Origin: Haloferax gibbonsii ATCC 33959
Lineage (GTDB): Archaea; Halobacteriota; Halobacteria; Halobacteriales; Haloferacaceae
Length of the DNA: 55,209 nt
Reading direction: 5' to 3'
Assembly (NCBI RefSeq): GCF_000336775.1
Contig: NZ_AOLJ01000011.1
Coordinates: forward strand, 739,293-794,501
The notes beneath the pieces were generated by a model. It worked only from the letters and a program-made list of their open reading frames with translations, was not told where the DNA came from and did not search any database. A program made the translations under genes and the position numbers. Below, piece by piece: positions 27,443 through 37,166 of this stretch. Each line of letters starts with the position of its first letter. Position 1 is the stretch's first letter.

Positions 27443-28327
27443 ATGCGCGTCGACTGCGAAGGCTGTGCGGGCTGCTGTATCGACTGGCGACCGGTCGCGC
27501 CGGTCCCGCTCGACCACGAGCGCCGCGGGCCGCGCGCGCCGCTCGACGACACCTACAACCTCGTTCCGCTGACTCGCGACGAGATCCGGGACTTCGTCGA
27601 GGCCGGACTGGGCGACGTCCTCACCCCGCGGCTGTGGGAGGCGTCGCCGGGCGAGGGCGTCGAAATCGACGGCGTCGAAGTCGCCGCAATCGCCGGGAAG
27701 CCGGCGTTCTTCGTCGGCATGCGCAAGCCGCCGAAGCCCGTCGCGCCGTTCGGACTGGAGCGGACGTGGCTCCGCGCCTGCGCGTTTCTCGACCCCGAGA
27801 GCCTCCAGTGCCGCATCCACGACACCGAGTTCTATCCCGACGAGTGCGCCGAGTATCCGGGCCACAACCTCGTCCTCGGACAGGAGACCGAGTGCGAGCG
27901 CGTCGAGCGACACCACGGCGGCGAGCGTCTGCTCGACGACGCGCCCCCGGACGACCTCCACGGCCTGCTCCTCGGCCCACACGCCCTCGGCGCGAAGGTG
28001 TTCGTCCACCCGGAGCCCGAGCGGTTGGCGGGGACCATCGAGCACCTCAAAACCCGCGACCTGACCCCGGAGGACCGCGCGGAGTTCGTCGGCGTCGCGG
28101 TCGGGTCGCACCCCGGGTCGACCGAGGTCGACGACGACCGCGCCTCGCGAGCGCGTGCGAAGACGCTCGAAAGCGAGTCGTGGGCGGGCGAAGCCGTCGC
28201 GGCGTGGGACGCGGTCGCCGGTCGTCTCGGGAGCGCGGCCGACGAGGCACCCGACCCCGACGAGGTCGAAGTCGCTCGCGGCGCGCCGGAAACCCCCGGC
28301 TGGGACGCGGTTCGCCGCGACGACTGA
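27443..28327 (+). CDS. YkgJ family cysteine cluster protein
   Basis: A 294-residue protein with the YkgJ N-terminal cluster: Cys5, 8, 11 and 12 (CEGCAGCC). A second Cys set follows in the CAFLDPESLQCRIH and YPDECAEYP segments. The family is thought to hold a metal or Fe-S centre; its role is unproved. The C-terminal 130 residues are acidic and lack clear motifs. It is divergent from the small zinc-finger gene and followed by the SDR-like gene. Confidence 0.87.
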   Translation: MRVDCEGCAGCCIDWRPVAPVPLDHERRGPRAPLDDTYNLVPLTRDEIRDFVEAGLGDVLTPRLWEASPGEGVEIDGVEVAAIAGKPAFFVGMRKPPKPVAPFGLERTWLRACAFLDPESLQCRIHDTEFYPDECAEYPGHNLVLGQETECERVERHHGGERLLDDAPPDDLHGLLLGPHALGAKVFVHPEPERLAGTIEHLKTRDLTPEDRAEFVGVAVGSHPGSTEVDDDRASRARAKTLESESWAGEAVAAWDAVAGRLGSAADEAPDPDEVEVARGAPETPGWDAVRRDD

Positions 28328-28415
28328 ACCGCGGGTGGCGAGCGACGGGGGCGGACGGACCGCGGTCGGGTCGACGGGCGATACGTTAACATCATGCGCG
28401 GCGTTATCGAACAGC

Positions 28416-29348
28416 ATGAAAGTGCTCGTGACCGGTGCGACCGGGTTCGTCGGCCGGCACCTCGTTCCCCTCCTCCTCGACGCCGGCCACGACGTGGTCG
28501 TCTTCGTCCGCGACGCGGCGCGCTACGACGGTCCGCCGGGCGTGGACGTGGTCGAAGGCGACATCTTCGAACCGGCGACGGTCGCCCCCGCGATGGCGGG
28601 CGTCGACGCGGCGTACTACCTCATCCACTCGATGCACTCCGGCGGCGACTTCGAGGCGCGCGACCGCCTCGCCGCCCGCAACTTCGTCGACGCCGCCGAG
28701 TCCGCCGGAGTCGGACGAATCGTCTACCTCGGCGGTCTCGGCGAGGACCGCGACCAGCTCTCGCCGCACCTTCGGTCGCGCCGTGAGGTCGAACACATCC
28801 TCGCGTCGGGGTCGCCCGAACTGACGACCCTCCGGGCGGCCATCATCGTCGGCGCGGGGAGCGCGAGCTTCGAGATGGTGCGCCAACTCGCCAAGCGCCT
28901 CCCGGTCATGGTGACGCCGCAGTGGGTCGAAACGCGGTGTCAACCCATCGCCATCACCGACGTTGTCGCCTACCTCGCGGGCGTCCTCGACCACCCCGAG
29001 ACGGCGGGCGAGACCTACGAAATCGGCGGCCCGGACGTGCTCACCTACCGGGAGATGCTCCAGCGCGTCGGCGCGCAGTTGGGCCACGCGCCCCGAATCG
29101 TCGCCGTGCCCGTGTTGACGCCGCGGCTCTCGTCGTACTGGATCGGCCTCGTGACCGACGTGGACACGGGCGTCGCCCGACCGCTCATCGAGGGGCTGAA
29201 AAACCCCGTCGTCGTCGGCGACGACCGCATCCGCGACATCGTCGAGGTGGACGAGACGCCGTTCGACGCCGCGGTCGAGCGGGCGCTCCGCGAGGAGCGC
29301 GAGATTCGGGAGCGAGCCGTCGAACCGACGTCGACAAGCCCGACGTGA
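28416..29348 (+). CDS. NAD(P)-binding SDR/NmrA-like protein
   Basis: A 310-residue atypical short-chain dehydrogenase. The nucleotide motif GATGFVG is at residues 7-13, and VYLGGLGED stands where the NmrA/atypical SDR group has a non-catalytic loop (no YxxxK seen there). The C-terminal part contains EIGGPDVLTYREML, typical of this group. It could be a reductase or a redox sensor. The frame is open upstream, but ATG 28416 begins the Rossmann fold and is the clear start. Confidence 0.87.
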   Translation: MKVLVTGATGFVGRHLVPLLLDAGHDVVVFVRDAARYDGPPGVDVVEGDIFEPATVAPAMAGVDAAYYLIHSMHSGGDFEARDRLAARNFVDAAESAGVGRIVYLGGLGEDRDQLSPHLRSRREVEHILASGSPELTTLRAAIIVGAGSASFEMVRQLAKRLPVMVTPQWVETRCQPIAITDVVAYLAGVLDHPETAGETYEIGGPDVLTYREMLQRVGAQLGHAPRIVAVPVLTPRLSSYWIGLVTDVDTGVARPLIEGLKNPVVVGDDRIRDIVEVDETPFDAAVERALREEREIRERAVEPTSTSPT

Positions 29349-29424
29349 GCGGGACTCGAACCGCCCGCCCGCGCGCCCCGAGCGCGGCGGCGATTGATAT
29401 ACCGCGGGGCCGTAGGGCCGGGAT

Positions 29425-30120
29425 ATGAACGACGCCCCGGAGTACGGCGAGACGTGGGTGTACGAGAGCATCGTCGGCGCGCTCCCGGGCGTGAGAATCG
29501 GCGAGGCGGGCGCTATCGCCCTCCAAATCGCCGTCTTCGAGGTCGCCGTGCTCGTCTTCGCGTGGGTGTACGACCTGTGGGCCGCGGCGGTCGCGGGCAC
29601 CGCGGCCATCGTCGTCGCGGCCGCGGGGAGCGTCGTGATGCTCCGCATGGGCGAGTGGACCCGCGCCGCGAGGGTGCCCGCGCCCTATCGACGCCTGCTT
29701 TTCGGGTCGAGCATCGAGGTCGTCCTCGGCGTGCTCGCGTTCGTCGCGCTCGTGACGCACCTGTTCGTCTTCGACCCGCAACAGCCGGGGACGCCGCTCA
29801 TGACGACGCTGTTCGGCCCCGAACCGCCGGTCGTGGTCGTCTACCTGACGCTGCTCGTCCTCTGGGACCTCTGTTACCGAATCGGCACGTCGTGGTGGGC
29901 GGCCGTCGTGGGTCTCTGGGGTGCGGTCCGCTACCGGTTCGACGGCCCGACCGCCGGGACGGTCAGGCGGGTGAACCTCCTGAACGTCGGCTTCGCGGTC
30001 GCGCAGATGCTGTTGCTCCCGTTCATCGCCGACCAGCCGGTGCTCCTCTTCGCGGTCGGCGGGCACGTCGTCGCCGTGACCGTCGTGTCGGTGACGGCCG
30101 CGGCGCTGACGAGGACGTGA
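29425..30120 (+). CDS. Conserved haloarchaeal multi-pass membrane protein
   Basis: A 231-residue protein with about six hydrophobic segments (near 28-48, 52-70, 94-112, 132-152, 158-170 and 190-228). The soluble N terminus is MNDAPEYGETWVYE. I do not recognise a functional motif; it may be the DUF7530 family. It stands alone, with GATATAC about 30 bases upstream as a TATA-like box, and is convergent with the small DUF5786 gene. Confidence 0.75.
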   Translation: MNDAPEYGETWVYESIVGALPGVRIGEAGAIALQIAVFEVAVLVFAWVYDLWAAAVAGTAAIVVAAAGSVVMLRMGEWTRAARVPAPYRRLLFGSSIEVVLGVLAFVALVTHLFVFDPQQPGTPLMTTLFGPEPPVVVVYLTLLVLWDLCYRIGTSWWAAVVGLWGAVRYRFDGPTAGTVRRVNLLNVGFAVAQMLLLPFIADQPVLLFAVGGHVVAVTVVSVTAAALTRT

Positions 30121-30148
30121 GGTACGCAGGAACAGGAGAGGTGACGGG

Positions 30149-30325
30149 TCAGTCGTCGGACTTCATCCGCTTGAACTGTTCGAGCAGCGCATCGGTCGAG
30201 TCGCCGGAGTCGTACTCGACGCTCCCGCGGTAGGTCTTCCGGTCGTCGTCGGTCCCGGGTTCGACCTGGCTCGTCATCCGCTCGCGGCGTTCGTGTTCGG
30301 CTTCGTCGTATGCCCCCATTGACAT
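30149..30325 (-). CDS. DUF5786 family small protein
   Basis: A 58-residue acidic protein beginning MSMGAYDEAEHERRE, with GSVEYDSGDSTDALLEQFKRMK at the end, matching the haloarchaeal DUF5786 family. The frame extends to 30355, but a TATA-like TATATGTGG on the minus strand (30352-30360) lies about 30 bases before 30325, so this start is chosen. Function unknown. Confidence 0.75.
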   Translation of the reverse strand: MSMGAYDEAEHERRERMTSQVEPGTDDDRKTYRGSVEYDSGDSTDALLEQFKRMKSDD

Positions 30326-30481
30326 GGTTCGACTTACCATGTGAGTGTGTGCCACATATAGCTATCGGAGAGATTCACAATCGTGATACTCGGCGGAACC
30401 GGGGACAGAAGGGGGAGGGCACCGGTGAAAACGGGCCCCGCGGCAGGAAAGGGTAAAAACAATCGCCGAACTACACCGTGT

Positions 30482-31489
30482 GTGGCACGCCCGCTTCGCT
30501 TTCGTTACGCCCCCGGACGCTGGGACGACTCGCGCATCACCCGCGACATCTTCCAGCCGCTCGACGCCAACCTCGGCGCAGAGATGGGTGCACCGTGGTA
30601 CGCACCGCCCGAGGGGTACGAGGCCCGTCGGTTCGACATGGACAACGGCGACACCGCCCTCTTCGCGTGGACCGACGACCACGCCTACTGGATAGGCAAC
30701 ACCGAGACGCCGAGTTCGCTGTGGCGGACCGACAAAGAGGGCTTCGACGAGGCTCCCTTCGAGGTCTCTCGGTGGGCCCAGCGCGAACTCATCGCCGAGC
30801 TGTTCGACCAGTCGCCGTGGCTGAAGCCCTATCCGCACCTCTCGTGGTTCTTCCTCCCGGTGTTCCTCTCGAAGGACGGCCGCGAGACGACCCGCGAGTT
30901 CTTCTACGACCACGCGGCGGGCTTCCCGGACGCGACCCGCGAGGAGGCCCTGGAGTTCTACGAGTCGTTCTTCGCCACGGGCGTCCTCGACGAGTACCGC
31001 GAGGTCATGGCCGGAAAGCTCGGCACCTCGGAGTACTTCGACCCGATACGGATGGCCGCGGCGATGGGCGAGTTCGACGTGGCGTACCTCCTCGACGACG
31101 CGGGGTACGACATCACGCCCGAAATCGCCGTGACGACCGGTCACTCCATCGACTTCCGCGCGGAGAACACCCCCGCGGGCGGCGCGCTCATCGAGGTGAC
31201 GCGGCCGCTCCCGCCGAACCGGCGCTCCGTGAGCAACCCAATCGCCGCGATTCGCGACACGGCACAGACCAAGACCAACGGCGAGGGCCAACTCGCCGAA
31301 CACGGCGGCGGCGTGACGCTGTTCGTCGACTGCTCGTCGTTCCCCGACGACGACTGGTCCGCCATCATGGGCGAGAAGCCCGACGTGCGGCACCGACCCG
31401 CGGTGGTCTTCCGGCTCCGCCCGTCGGGACAGGTCGAAGGCTACTCGAAGGGGTCGGTCCCGGTGGACCTGCCGTGGCTCGCTGACTGA
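30482..31489 (+). CDS. DUF5784 family haloarchaeal protein
   Basis: A 335-residue soluble acidic protein I recognise only as a haloarchaeal family (DUF5784). The start is GTG (VARPLRFRYAP); a TATA-like GGTAAAAAC about 28 bases upstream supports it over the longer open frame from 30383. Features include an aromatic-rich SWFFLPVFLSKDGRETTREF stretch and a C-terminal VFRLRPSGQVEGYSKG. There are no transmembrane segments and no catalytic motif. Confidence 0.75.
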   Translation: MARPLRFRYAPGRWDDSRITRDIFQPLDANLGAEMGAPWYAPPEGYEARRFDMDNGDTALFAWTDDHAYWIGNTETPSSLWRTDKEGFDEAPFEVSRWAQRELIAELFDQSPWLKPYPHLSWFFLPVFLSKDGRETTREFFYDHAAGFPDATREEALEFYESFFATGVLDEYREVMAGKLGTSEYFDPIRMAAAMGEFDVAYLLDDAGYDITPEIAVTTGHSIDFRAENTPAGGALIEVTRPLPPNRRSVSNPIAAIRDTAQTKTNGEGQLAEHGGGVTLFVDCSSFPDDDWSAIMGEKPDVRHRPAVVFRLRPSGQVEGYSKGSVPVDLPWLAD

Positions 31490-31626
31490 CGTTCGTTCTG
31501 ACCGGTCGTGGACCGAGCCCATCGCGGGCGCGCGGTCGAGTACGCCGAATCCGAATCCGACCCCGAGCCGACGGCTCGCGGGTCGCAGTCAGAAAGGAAA
31601 AAATCGAGACGGGACGAGAGCCGGCC

Positions 31627-31911
31627 TCAGAACGAGACCATCTCGGGCCCGTTCTCACCGAGCGGGGACGGGTCGCGGTCGCTGTAGTATCGACGACCGA
31701 TTGCCTCGTGGCCGACGCCGGTGAAGAGGGCGTCCCGCACGTCCTGCGGGCACGTGTACGTCTCGTCGCCGAGACGGGCCAGGATCTGTGCGACGGTCTC
31801 CTGACCGTTCTGGAGCTCGATTACTTCGTCGCCGTGGCGTTGGGCGAAGTCGGTCGAGCTAATCGGGTATTCGTGGCGATCGATGGCGTCGCCGAGTCCG
31901 TTCAGGCGCAT
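31627..31911 (-). CDS. DUF5789 family small protein
   Basis: A 94-residue acidic protein, MRLNGLGDAIDRHEYPISS onward, with GDEVIELQNGQETVAQIL in the middle. It matches haloarchaeal DUF5789. ATG 31911 is preferred to an upstream start at 31920, with CATTAAG on the minus strand about 30 bases upstream. It is divergent from the PHP gene. Function unknown. Confidence 0.75.
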   Translation of the reverse strand: MRLNGLGDAIDRHEYPISSTDFAQRHGDEVIELQNGQETVAQILARLGDETYTCPQDVRDALFTGVGHEAIGRRYYSDRDPSPLGENGPEMVSF

Positions 31912-32043
31912 TACACCCACAGCTGTGTCGTCATCATTCTTAATGATTTTCCATGTATTTGATTAGTGCCCTTGCAGTCCTTAATCGTCCTTAATGATAC
32001 ACTGGGCGCAACGTTTGTCTCTCCCTCGCCCCGACCACGTGGC

Positions 32044-32838
32044 ATGGACGACAGCCCGCCGGTCGCGGACCTCCATCTCCACACGACCGCCTCGGACGGC
32101 CGGCTCACTATCGACGCGCTCCCCGACGCGGCCCGCGCGGGCGGGGTCGAGGTGGTGGCCGTGACGGACCACGACCGCTACCACCCGGACCTCGACGCCC
32201 CGGTTACCGAACGCGACGGCGTGACTATCGTTCGGGGCATCGAGCTGCGCGTCGACGCGGGTGACCGTCGGGTCGACCTCCTCGGCTACGGGCTCAGGGA
32301 GCGACCCGCCCTCGTCGAGACGGTCGAGCGCCTCCAGCGGAACCGCGTGGAGCGCGCCCGCGAAATCGTCGCGGCGGTCGAAGCCGAGACCGGAGTCCGC
32401 CTCGACATCGACATCCACGATGGAGTCGGTCGGCCGCACGTCGCCCGCGCTATCGACGCCAGCGACGCGCCCTACGACTACCAAGGTGCGTTCGACGAAC
32501 TCATCGGCGCGGACGGTCCCTGTTACGTCCCGCGCGAACTCCCGACGTTCGACGACGGCGTGGCGGCCCTCCGAGACGCCTGCGACGTGGTCGGCCTCGC
32601 GCACCCGTTCCGCTACCGCGACCCGGCGGGCGCGCTCGAACTCTGTGCCGACCTCGACGCCGTCGAACGCTACTACTCCTACGGCTTCGCGGTCGACCGC
32701 GCCCTCGTTGACGAGGCCATCGAACGCTACGACCTGCTCGCCACGGGCGGGAGCGACGCCCACGACGAAACCCTCGGCCGCGCCGGGCCCCCGGAGGCGG
32801 ACTTCGCCCGATTCGCCGCCGCGGTAGACGGCCTCTAA
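32044..32838 (+). CDS. PHP domain metal-dependent phosphoesterase
   Basis: A 264-residue PHP protein. Metal-binding motif I is ADLHLHTTASDG at residues 8-19, VTDHDRYH near 40, the conserved His in GLAHPFRYRDP near 185, and the C-terminal GGSDAHDE near 238. These are the nine-ligand signatures of the polymerase and histidinol phosphatase family. Members hydrolyse small phosphate esters or trim nucleic acids. The frame extends to 31966, but ATG 32044 gives the conserved N terminus. Confidence 0.9.
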   Translation: MDDSPPVADLHLHTTASDGRLTIDALPDAARAGGVEVVAVTDHDRYHPDLDAPVTERDGVTIVRGIELRVDAGDRRVDLLGYGLRERPALVETVERLQRNRVERAREIVAAVEAETGVRLDIDIHDGVGRPHVARAIDASDAPYDYQGAFDELIGADGPCYVPRELPTFDDGVAALRDACDVVGLAHPFRYRDPAGALELCADLDAVERYYSYGFAVDRALVDEAIERYDLLATGGSDAHDETLGRAGPPEADFARFAAAVDGL

Positions 32839-32913
32839 CCGTGTTAGTCCGTGAATAACGCCGAACGTGCCGTGGGGCGTAGAGTTAAATCCTATCGGAA
32901 CTGAAGGGGGGAT

Positions 32914-33078
32914 ATGCAGTGTCACTACTGCGACCGTGAGGCCGCATACGCCGCGGAGAAGGACCACATTAAGGTCGGTCTCTGCGAGCGACACTTCCGC
33001 AAGCGGGTCGAGGAACTCGCCGAATCCGAGGAACTCGCCGCCCTAAAGGAAAAACTCGACATTAATCGAACAAAGTAG
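32914..33078 (+). CDS. DUF6757 family zinc-finger-like protein
   Basis: A 54-residue protein too short for most gene finders. It starts MQCHYCDREAAYAAEKDHIK, then VGLCERHFRKRV, so CxxC plus CxxH could bind zinc; a charged helix follows. It matches haloarchaeal DUF6757. A TATA-like GTTAAATCC lies about 29 bases upstream, implying a leaderless transcript. Function unknown. Confidence 0.8.
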   Translation: MQCHYCDREAAYAAEKDHIKVGLCERHFRKRVEELAESEELAALKEKLDINRTK

Positions 33079-33155
33079 CGGCCGGTCAGCAGGTGTCCCT
33101 CCACTAACGCCTTCCTACCCCGCGACGCCGGGCGTTGCCCGCGCCGGAGAGACCG

Positions 33156-33668
33156 TCACGCGAGGACCTGTCCGCCGAACACGTACAGCGCCGCGAGCGC
33201 GCTCTCGAACGCGACGGTTCCGGTTGCCGAGAGGACGACGAACCGCTTCGTCGACATACCCGAGAGACCGGCCGGAACGGTGAGCATCCCGCGCGTGAAC
33301 AGCATCGCGTTGCTCAGCGGGACGACGACCGACCCCCAGCGGTCGAACCAGCCGTCGAACCGGTCGAGCGAGTCCTCGCCGACGCGGAACCACGACCGCG
33401 AGAGGAGGTACTCGCGGCCGCCCCGCTTGGCGACCGAGAACAGCGCGACCTGACCGACCGTCGCGCCGAGAACGGCGACAGCGAGAATCGGAAGTAGCAG
33501 TCGTTCCCCGACCAGCACCAGCGCCCCGGGCACGAGGAGTTCGCTCGGCGCGACGTAGAGGAGCATCGCACCCTCCAGCACGAACACGAAAAAGAGGGCG
33601 ACGAGAGCGAGGTCGGAAGCGAGGAGCTCCCGAAGGACGTCCGGGAGTTGGGCGGTGAAGGCGCTCAT
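33156..33668 (-). CDS. DedA/VTT-type membrane protein
   Basis: A 170-residue membrane protein of the DedA (SNARE-associated, VTT) type. An N-terminal FFVFVLEGAMLLYVAPSELLVPGALVL contains the reentrant Glu/Pro motif; a GxxxGQVALFSVAKRGGREYL segment follows, then WFDRWGSVVVPLSNAMLFTRGMLTVPAGLS with the typical R-G-x-x-x-x-P-A-G motif. Members are lipid scramblases or transporters. It is somewhat shorter than bacterial DedA (about 200) but complete. Confidence 0.85.
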   Translation of the reverse strand: MSAFTAQLPDVLRELLASDLALVALFFVFVLEGAMLLYVAPSELLVPGALVLVGERLLLPILAVAVLGATVGQVALFSVAKRGGREYLLSRSWFRVGEDSLDRFDGWFDRWGSVVVPLSNAMLFTRGMLTVPAGLSGMSTKRFVVLSATGTVAFESALAALYVFGGQVLA

Positions 33669-33773
33669 GTCGTGTGCGCGGTTCGAGCGATACCGTGTTC
33701 ATTATGGGTTGGATAACCCGGCGCGAAGCGACGGGAGCGACGGCATTTTGCCGCCGCCAGCCGAACTCGGCGT

Positions 33774-34757
33774 ATGGAGTTCACCGACCGTCCCCGCAGG
33801 CTTCGAACCGACGGGATTCGCCCGCTCGTCTCGGAGACGACCCTCGACGCGACGGACCTCGTCGCGCCAGTCTTCGTGGACGCGACGACCGACGAGCGCG
33901 TCCCCATCGAGTCCATGCCGGGACACGAGCGCGTACCGGTCGACGAGGCCGCCGACCGCGTCGCCGAGGTCCGCGAGGCGGGCGTCGAGGCCGTCATCGT
34001 CTTCGGCATCCCCGAGTCGAAAGACGCCGACGGGTCGCGCGCGTACGCGAGAGACGGAGTCGTACAGGAGGCAGTCCGAGCCATCACCGCCGAGACCGAC
34101 GCCTACGTCATCACCGACGTGTGTCTCTGCGAGTACACCGACCACGGCCACTGCGGAGTGCTGGAGGACCACGCCGAGGACGACCCGACGCTGACGGTCG
34201 AAAACGGGCCGACACTCGACCTGCTCGCGGAGACGGCCGTCTCCCACGCCGAAGCGGGCGCTGACATGGTCGCCCCCTCGGCCTCGATGGACGGGATGGT
34301 CGGCGCGATTCGCGCCGCCCTCGACGACGCCGGCCGCGACGAGGTGCCCATCATGTCCTACGCCGCCAAGTACGAGAGCGCCTTCTACGGACCCTTCCGC
34401 GACGCGGCCGACGGCGCGCCGGCCTTCGGCGACCGCCGGCACTACCAGATGGACCCCGCGAACGCCCGCGAGGCGCTGCGCGAGGTCGCGCTCGACGTGG
34501 AACAGGGCGCTGACGTGCTGATGGTCAAACCGGGCCTGCCGTATCTCGACATCGTCCGCGCCATCCGCGAGGGCTACGACCACCCGGTCGCCGCCTACAA
34601 CGTCTCCGGCGAGTACGCGATGCTCCACGCCGCCGCCGAGAAGGGCTGGTTGGACCTCGACGGGGTCGCTCACGAGTCGCTCCTGTCGATGAAGCGGGCG
34701 GGCGCGGACCTCATCATCACGTACTTCGCAGAGCGCGTGGCGCGGCAGCTCGACTGA
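33774..34757 (+). CDS. hemB: Delta-aminolevulinic acid dehydratase (porphobilinogen synthase)
   Basis: A 327-residue enzyme joining two aminolevulinates into porphobilinogen. Zinc-type Cys are in DVCLCEYTDHGHC near residues 117-127. The two Schiff-base lysines are in SYAAKYES near 198 and MVKPGLPY near 250. It is complete. The other tetrapyrrole genes lie 5-10 kb downstream (hemL, hemC, SUMT, hemD), with the two amt-glnK modules between. Length and motifs are normal for the family. Confidence 0.97.
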   Translation: MEFTDRPRRLRTDGIRPLVSETTLDATDLVAPVFVDATTDERVPIESMPGHERVPVDEAADRVAEVREAGVEAVIVFGIPESKDADGSRAYARDGVVQEAVRAITAETDAYVITDVCLCEYTDHGHCGVLEDHAEDDPTLTVENGPTLDLLAETAVSHAEAGADMVAPSASMDGMVGAIRAALDDAGRDEVPIMSYAAKYESAFYGPFRDAADGAPAFGDRRHYQMDPANAREALREVALDVEQGADVLMVKPGLPYLDIVRAIREGYDHPVAAYNVSGEYAMLHAAAEKGWLDLDGVAHESLLSMKRAGADLIITYFAERVARQLD

Positions 34758-35100
34758 GGCGTCGGCGACCGAGTCGAGCGCCCCGAACCCGCCAATTCGA
34801 ACTCCGAACTACGTGACACGATACCGCGGTGCGCACGGCCAAAACACACTTGTCAGGCAACATTTTCCTGAACGTTCGTCCACAGAAGTTCCGAGAATCT
34901 CAAAATCCTTGGACGATATACAACCTTATATGCGTAATATTCTAGCCTATTTTGTGCAGTTGTGGTATTACACCCCACTAAATTTGACAAAATCAACCCC
35001 ACACTTTATGTACTAACTCACCATGAAGCCGAACCGTGATGAAGCACCAGAATCCACACGGATACGGAGCAAAAGTAGCTGAACGGTCACTCGTGGCCGC
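34758..35100. other. 343-bp AT-rich intergenic region before amt1
   Basis: Holds the amt1 control region. The stretch 34850-35020 is clearly AT-rich, with several TATA-like boxes (ctTATATGcg at 34927-34933, tttatgta at 35005-35012). A short direct repeat CCCCAC occurs at 34973-34978 and 34996-35001. A 19-codon open frame at 35023-35082 lies upstream of amt1, but it has no ribosome-binding site or well-placed TATA box. No gene is supported here. Confidence 0.6.
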
Positions 35101-36519
35101 ATGGGGTGGGCAGTCGTGATTCCACTGCAGGTCGACCCGAGCGTTATCGCACAGGGGGTCAACTACGTCTGGATCCTCGTCGTCTCGTTCCTCATCTTCT
35201 TCATGCAGCCGGGCTTCGCGCTCTTAGAGGCAGGGCAGGTACGCGCGAAGAACGTGGGCAACGTACTGATGAAGAACATGACCGACTGGGCGCTCGGCGT
35301 GCTCGTCTACTTCCTCGTCGGCGCGGGGGTCGCGACAATCGTCGGCGGCCTCACGTCGCCCGGCGGCTTCGACGTCGCCGCCGCGTTCTCGTACATCGGC
35401 GACTCCGGCGCGTGGATTGACTGGCTCTTCGGGGCCGTCTTCGCCATGACCGCCGCCACCATCGTCTCCGGCGCGGTCGCAGAACGCATGGACTTCCGCG
35501 CGTACATCGTCTTCGCGGCCACCATCACCGGGTTCATCTACCCCGTCGTGCAGGGCATGACGTGGTCCGGTGGCCTCCTCTCGGGGAGCGGTTACATCGG
35601 TGCCGCCCTCGGCGTCGGCTACCTCGACTTCGCCGGTGCGACCGTCGTCCACATGTGCGGCGGCATCGCCGGCCTCGTCGGCGCGAAGATGGTCGGCCCG
35701 CGTAAGGGCCGCTTCGACGCCAACGGCGACAGCCAGCCCATCCCGGGCCACTCGATGCTGCTCGCCGTCCTCGGCACGCTCATCCTCGCGTTCGGCTGGT
35801 ACGGCTTCAACGTCGGCACGCAGGCGACGGTCCTCGCGACCACCGAAAGCGGCGGTCTGGAGTTCATGGGTGCCGCGCTCGGTCGCGTCGCCCTCGTGAC
35901 GACCCTCGGCATGGGCGCCGGCGCGGTCGCCGCGATGATCGTCTCGACGAGCTACCAGGGCAAGCCCGACCCCCTCTGGATGGCCAACGGCCTGCTCGCC
36001 GGTCTCGTCGCAGTCACCGGCGCCGTCCCCCACGTCACGTGGTGGGGCGGCCTCATCCTCGGCGCGCTCGGCGGCGCAATCGTCCTGCCGGCGTACCGCT
36101 GGACCGTCGACTCGCTCAAAATCGACGACGTGTGTGGCGTCTTCGCCGTCCACGGCGTCGCGGGCGCGGTCGGCACGGCACTCATTCCCGTCTTCGCGGT
36201 GAGCGGCTTCTCCGGCACGCAGCTCGTGATGCAGGTCATCGGCGTGGTCGTCATCGCCGCGTGGACCATCCTCGCCTCGGCGGTCGTCTTCGCCATCGCG
36301 GACGCCGCCTTCGGCCTCCGCGTCTCGGAAGAAGAGGAAGTCGAAGGCCTCGACGTCGGCGAACACGGCGTCTCGGTCTACCCCGAATTCGTCGGCGACG
36401 CCGGTCCCGACGGCGCGCTCGGCTCGCCCACGGCGACCGACGGCGGCAGCAACGTGCGCACCGACGGCGGCGTCGAGGAAGACGAAGCTGTCGAAGCCAA
36501 CGGAGGTGACAGCCAATGA
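35101..36519 (+). CDS. amt1: Ammonium transporter Amt1
   Basis: A 472-residue Amt/Mep/Rh channel-type transporter with 11 expected transmembrane helices. The twin pore histidines are in [13 protein letters not shown] near residue 182 and [12 protein letters not shown] near 345; [12 protein letters not shown] near residue 43 is the Amt signature. The C-terminal cytoplasmic tail is long and Gly/Asp-rich. Its TGA overlaps the glnK start (ATGA), the classical amt-glnK coupling where GlnK gates Amt. It shares long identical DNA stretches with amt2. Confidence 0.95.
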   Translation: MGWAVVIPLQVDPSVIAQGVNYVWILVVSFLIFFMQPGFALLEAGQVRAKNVGNVLMKNMTDWALGVLVYFLVGAGVATIVGGLTSPGGFDVAAAFSYIGDSGAWIDWLFGAVFAMTAATIVSGAVAERMDFRAYIVFAATITGFIYPVVQGMTWSGGLLSGSGYIGAALGVGYLDFAGATVVHMCGGIAGLVGAKMVGPRKGRFDANGDSQPIPGHSMLLAVLGTLILAFGWYGFNVGTQATVLATTESGGLEFMGAALGRVALVTTLGMGAGAVAAMIVSTSYQGKPDPLWMANGLLAGLVAVTGAVPHVTWWGGLILGALGGAIVLPAYRWTVDSLKIDDVCGVFAVHGVAGAVGTALIPVFAVSGFSGTQLVMQVIGVVVIAAWTILASAVVFAIADAAFGLRVSEEEEVEGLDVGEHGVSVYPEFVGDAGPDGALGSPTATDGGSNVRTDGGVEEDEAVEANGGDSQ

Positions 36520-36875
36520 GCGACGAAGAACAGGGAATCAAGATGGTGATGGCCATCATCCGCCCCGACAAGCTCTCCGACGTGAAGACCGCGCTCGCCG
36601 AGGCGGGCGCGCCGTCGCTGACCGTCACCAACGTCTCCGGCCGCGGCTCTCAGCCCGCGAAGAAGGGCCAGTGGCGCGGCGAGGAGTACACCGTCGACCT
36701 CCACCAGAAGGTCAAAGTCGAGTGCGTCGTCGCCGATATTCCCGTCGACGACGTGGTCGAGGCCATCGCTGAGTCCGCCCACACGGGCGAGAAAGGCGAC
36801 GGAAAGGTGTTCGTCCTCCCCGTCGAGAGCGCCGTCCAAGTCCGCACCGGCAAGGAGGGCAACCCGGCAGTCTGA
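36516..36875 (+). CDS. glnK1: PII signalling protein GlnK1
   Basis: A 119-residue PII protein that senses 2-oxoglutarate/ATP and closes Amt. The T-loop (about residues 40-58) reads [20 protein letters not shown], keeping the tip Tyr, and [16 protein letters not shown] matches the ATP-binding B loop. Overlaps the amt1 stop by four bases. It is nearly identical to GlnK2 in protein and DNA. In Haloferax mediterranei two amt-glnK pairs are known. Confidence 0.95.
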   Translation: MSDEEQGIKMVMAIIRPDKLSDVKTALAEAGAPSLTVTNVSGRGSQPAKKGQWRGEEYTVDLHQKVKVECVVADIPVDDVVEAIAESAHTGEKGDGKVFVLPVESAVQVRTGKEGNPAV

Positions 36876-37136
36876 GCGCGCACCTGCGACCGAAACCGGC
36901 TCGACGTCTCTGTTTGCCACTCCCGCCGCGGCCCGCGTGAGTGCGCACCCGACTGGGGTTCGATGAACGCCCCCGAACTATTCCTATTACTAATTCTACA
37001 CTACGTTCGTCGGATTACGTGGCAACATTTGTTTACTGAGTGCTAGCCTTACGTCCTTATACAACACATACTTCATCCTATATCGGACATACGTCTCTCA
37101 GAACGCCTTTTTGTGGTCATTTGTCAACGCGAACCG

Positions 37137-37143
37137 TTATATG
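37137..37143 (+). promoter_or_regulatory. TATA-like box of amt2-glnK2
   Basis: TTATATG, centred 27 bases before an ATG at 37167. This is the spacing seen for leaderless haloarchaeal transcripts. It is also part of a 14-bp imperfect repeat (atatgaacgNctgt) found again at 37204-37217. Confidence 0.45.
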
Positions 37144-37152
37144 AACGTCTGT
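37139..37152 (+). repeat. 14-bp imperfect direct repeat in amt2 promoter, copy 1
   Basis: atatgaacgtctgt; the second copy at 37204-37217 reads atatgaacgactgt (13 of 14 identical), 65 bases apart. One copy overlaps the TATA-like box and the other lies in the leader. Confidence 0.45.
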
Positions 37153-37166
37153 AGATAGCATCTCTC

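Larger units (their letters stand above)
36876..37166. other. AT-rich intergenic region before the amt2 leader
   Basis: About 290 bases with lower GC than surrounding genes, several TATA-like boxes (cttatac, ctatatcg, gttatatg) and a T5 run (cgcctttttg, near 37108). No gene is supported. It ends at the leader ORF that begins at 37167. Confidence 0.6.

Noticed and set aside
29352..29375. gggactcgaaccgcccg, similar to a tRNA T arm
   Set aside because: No acceptor or anticodon stem can be formed around it.
34813..35016. 67-codon open frame before amt1
   Set aside because: Lies in AT-rich promoter sequence, has basic, non-acidic composition unlike this proteome, and no ribosome-binding site.
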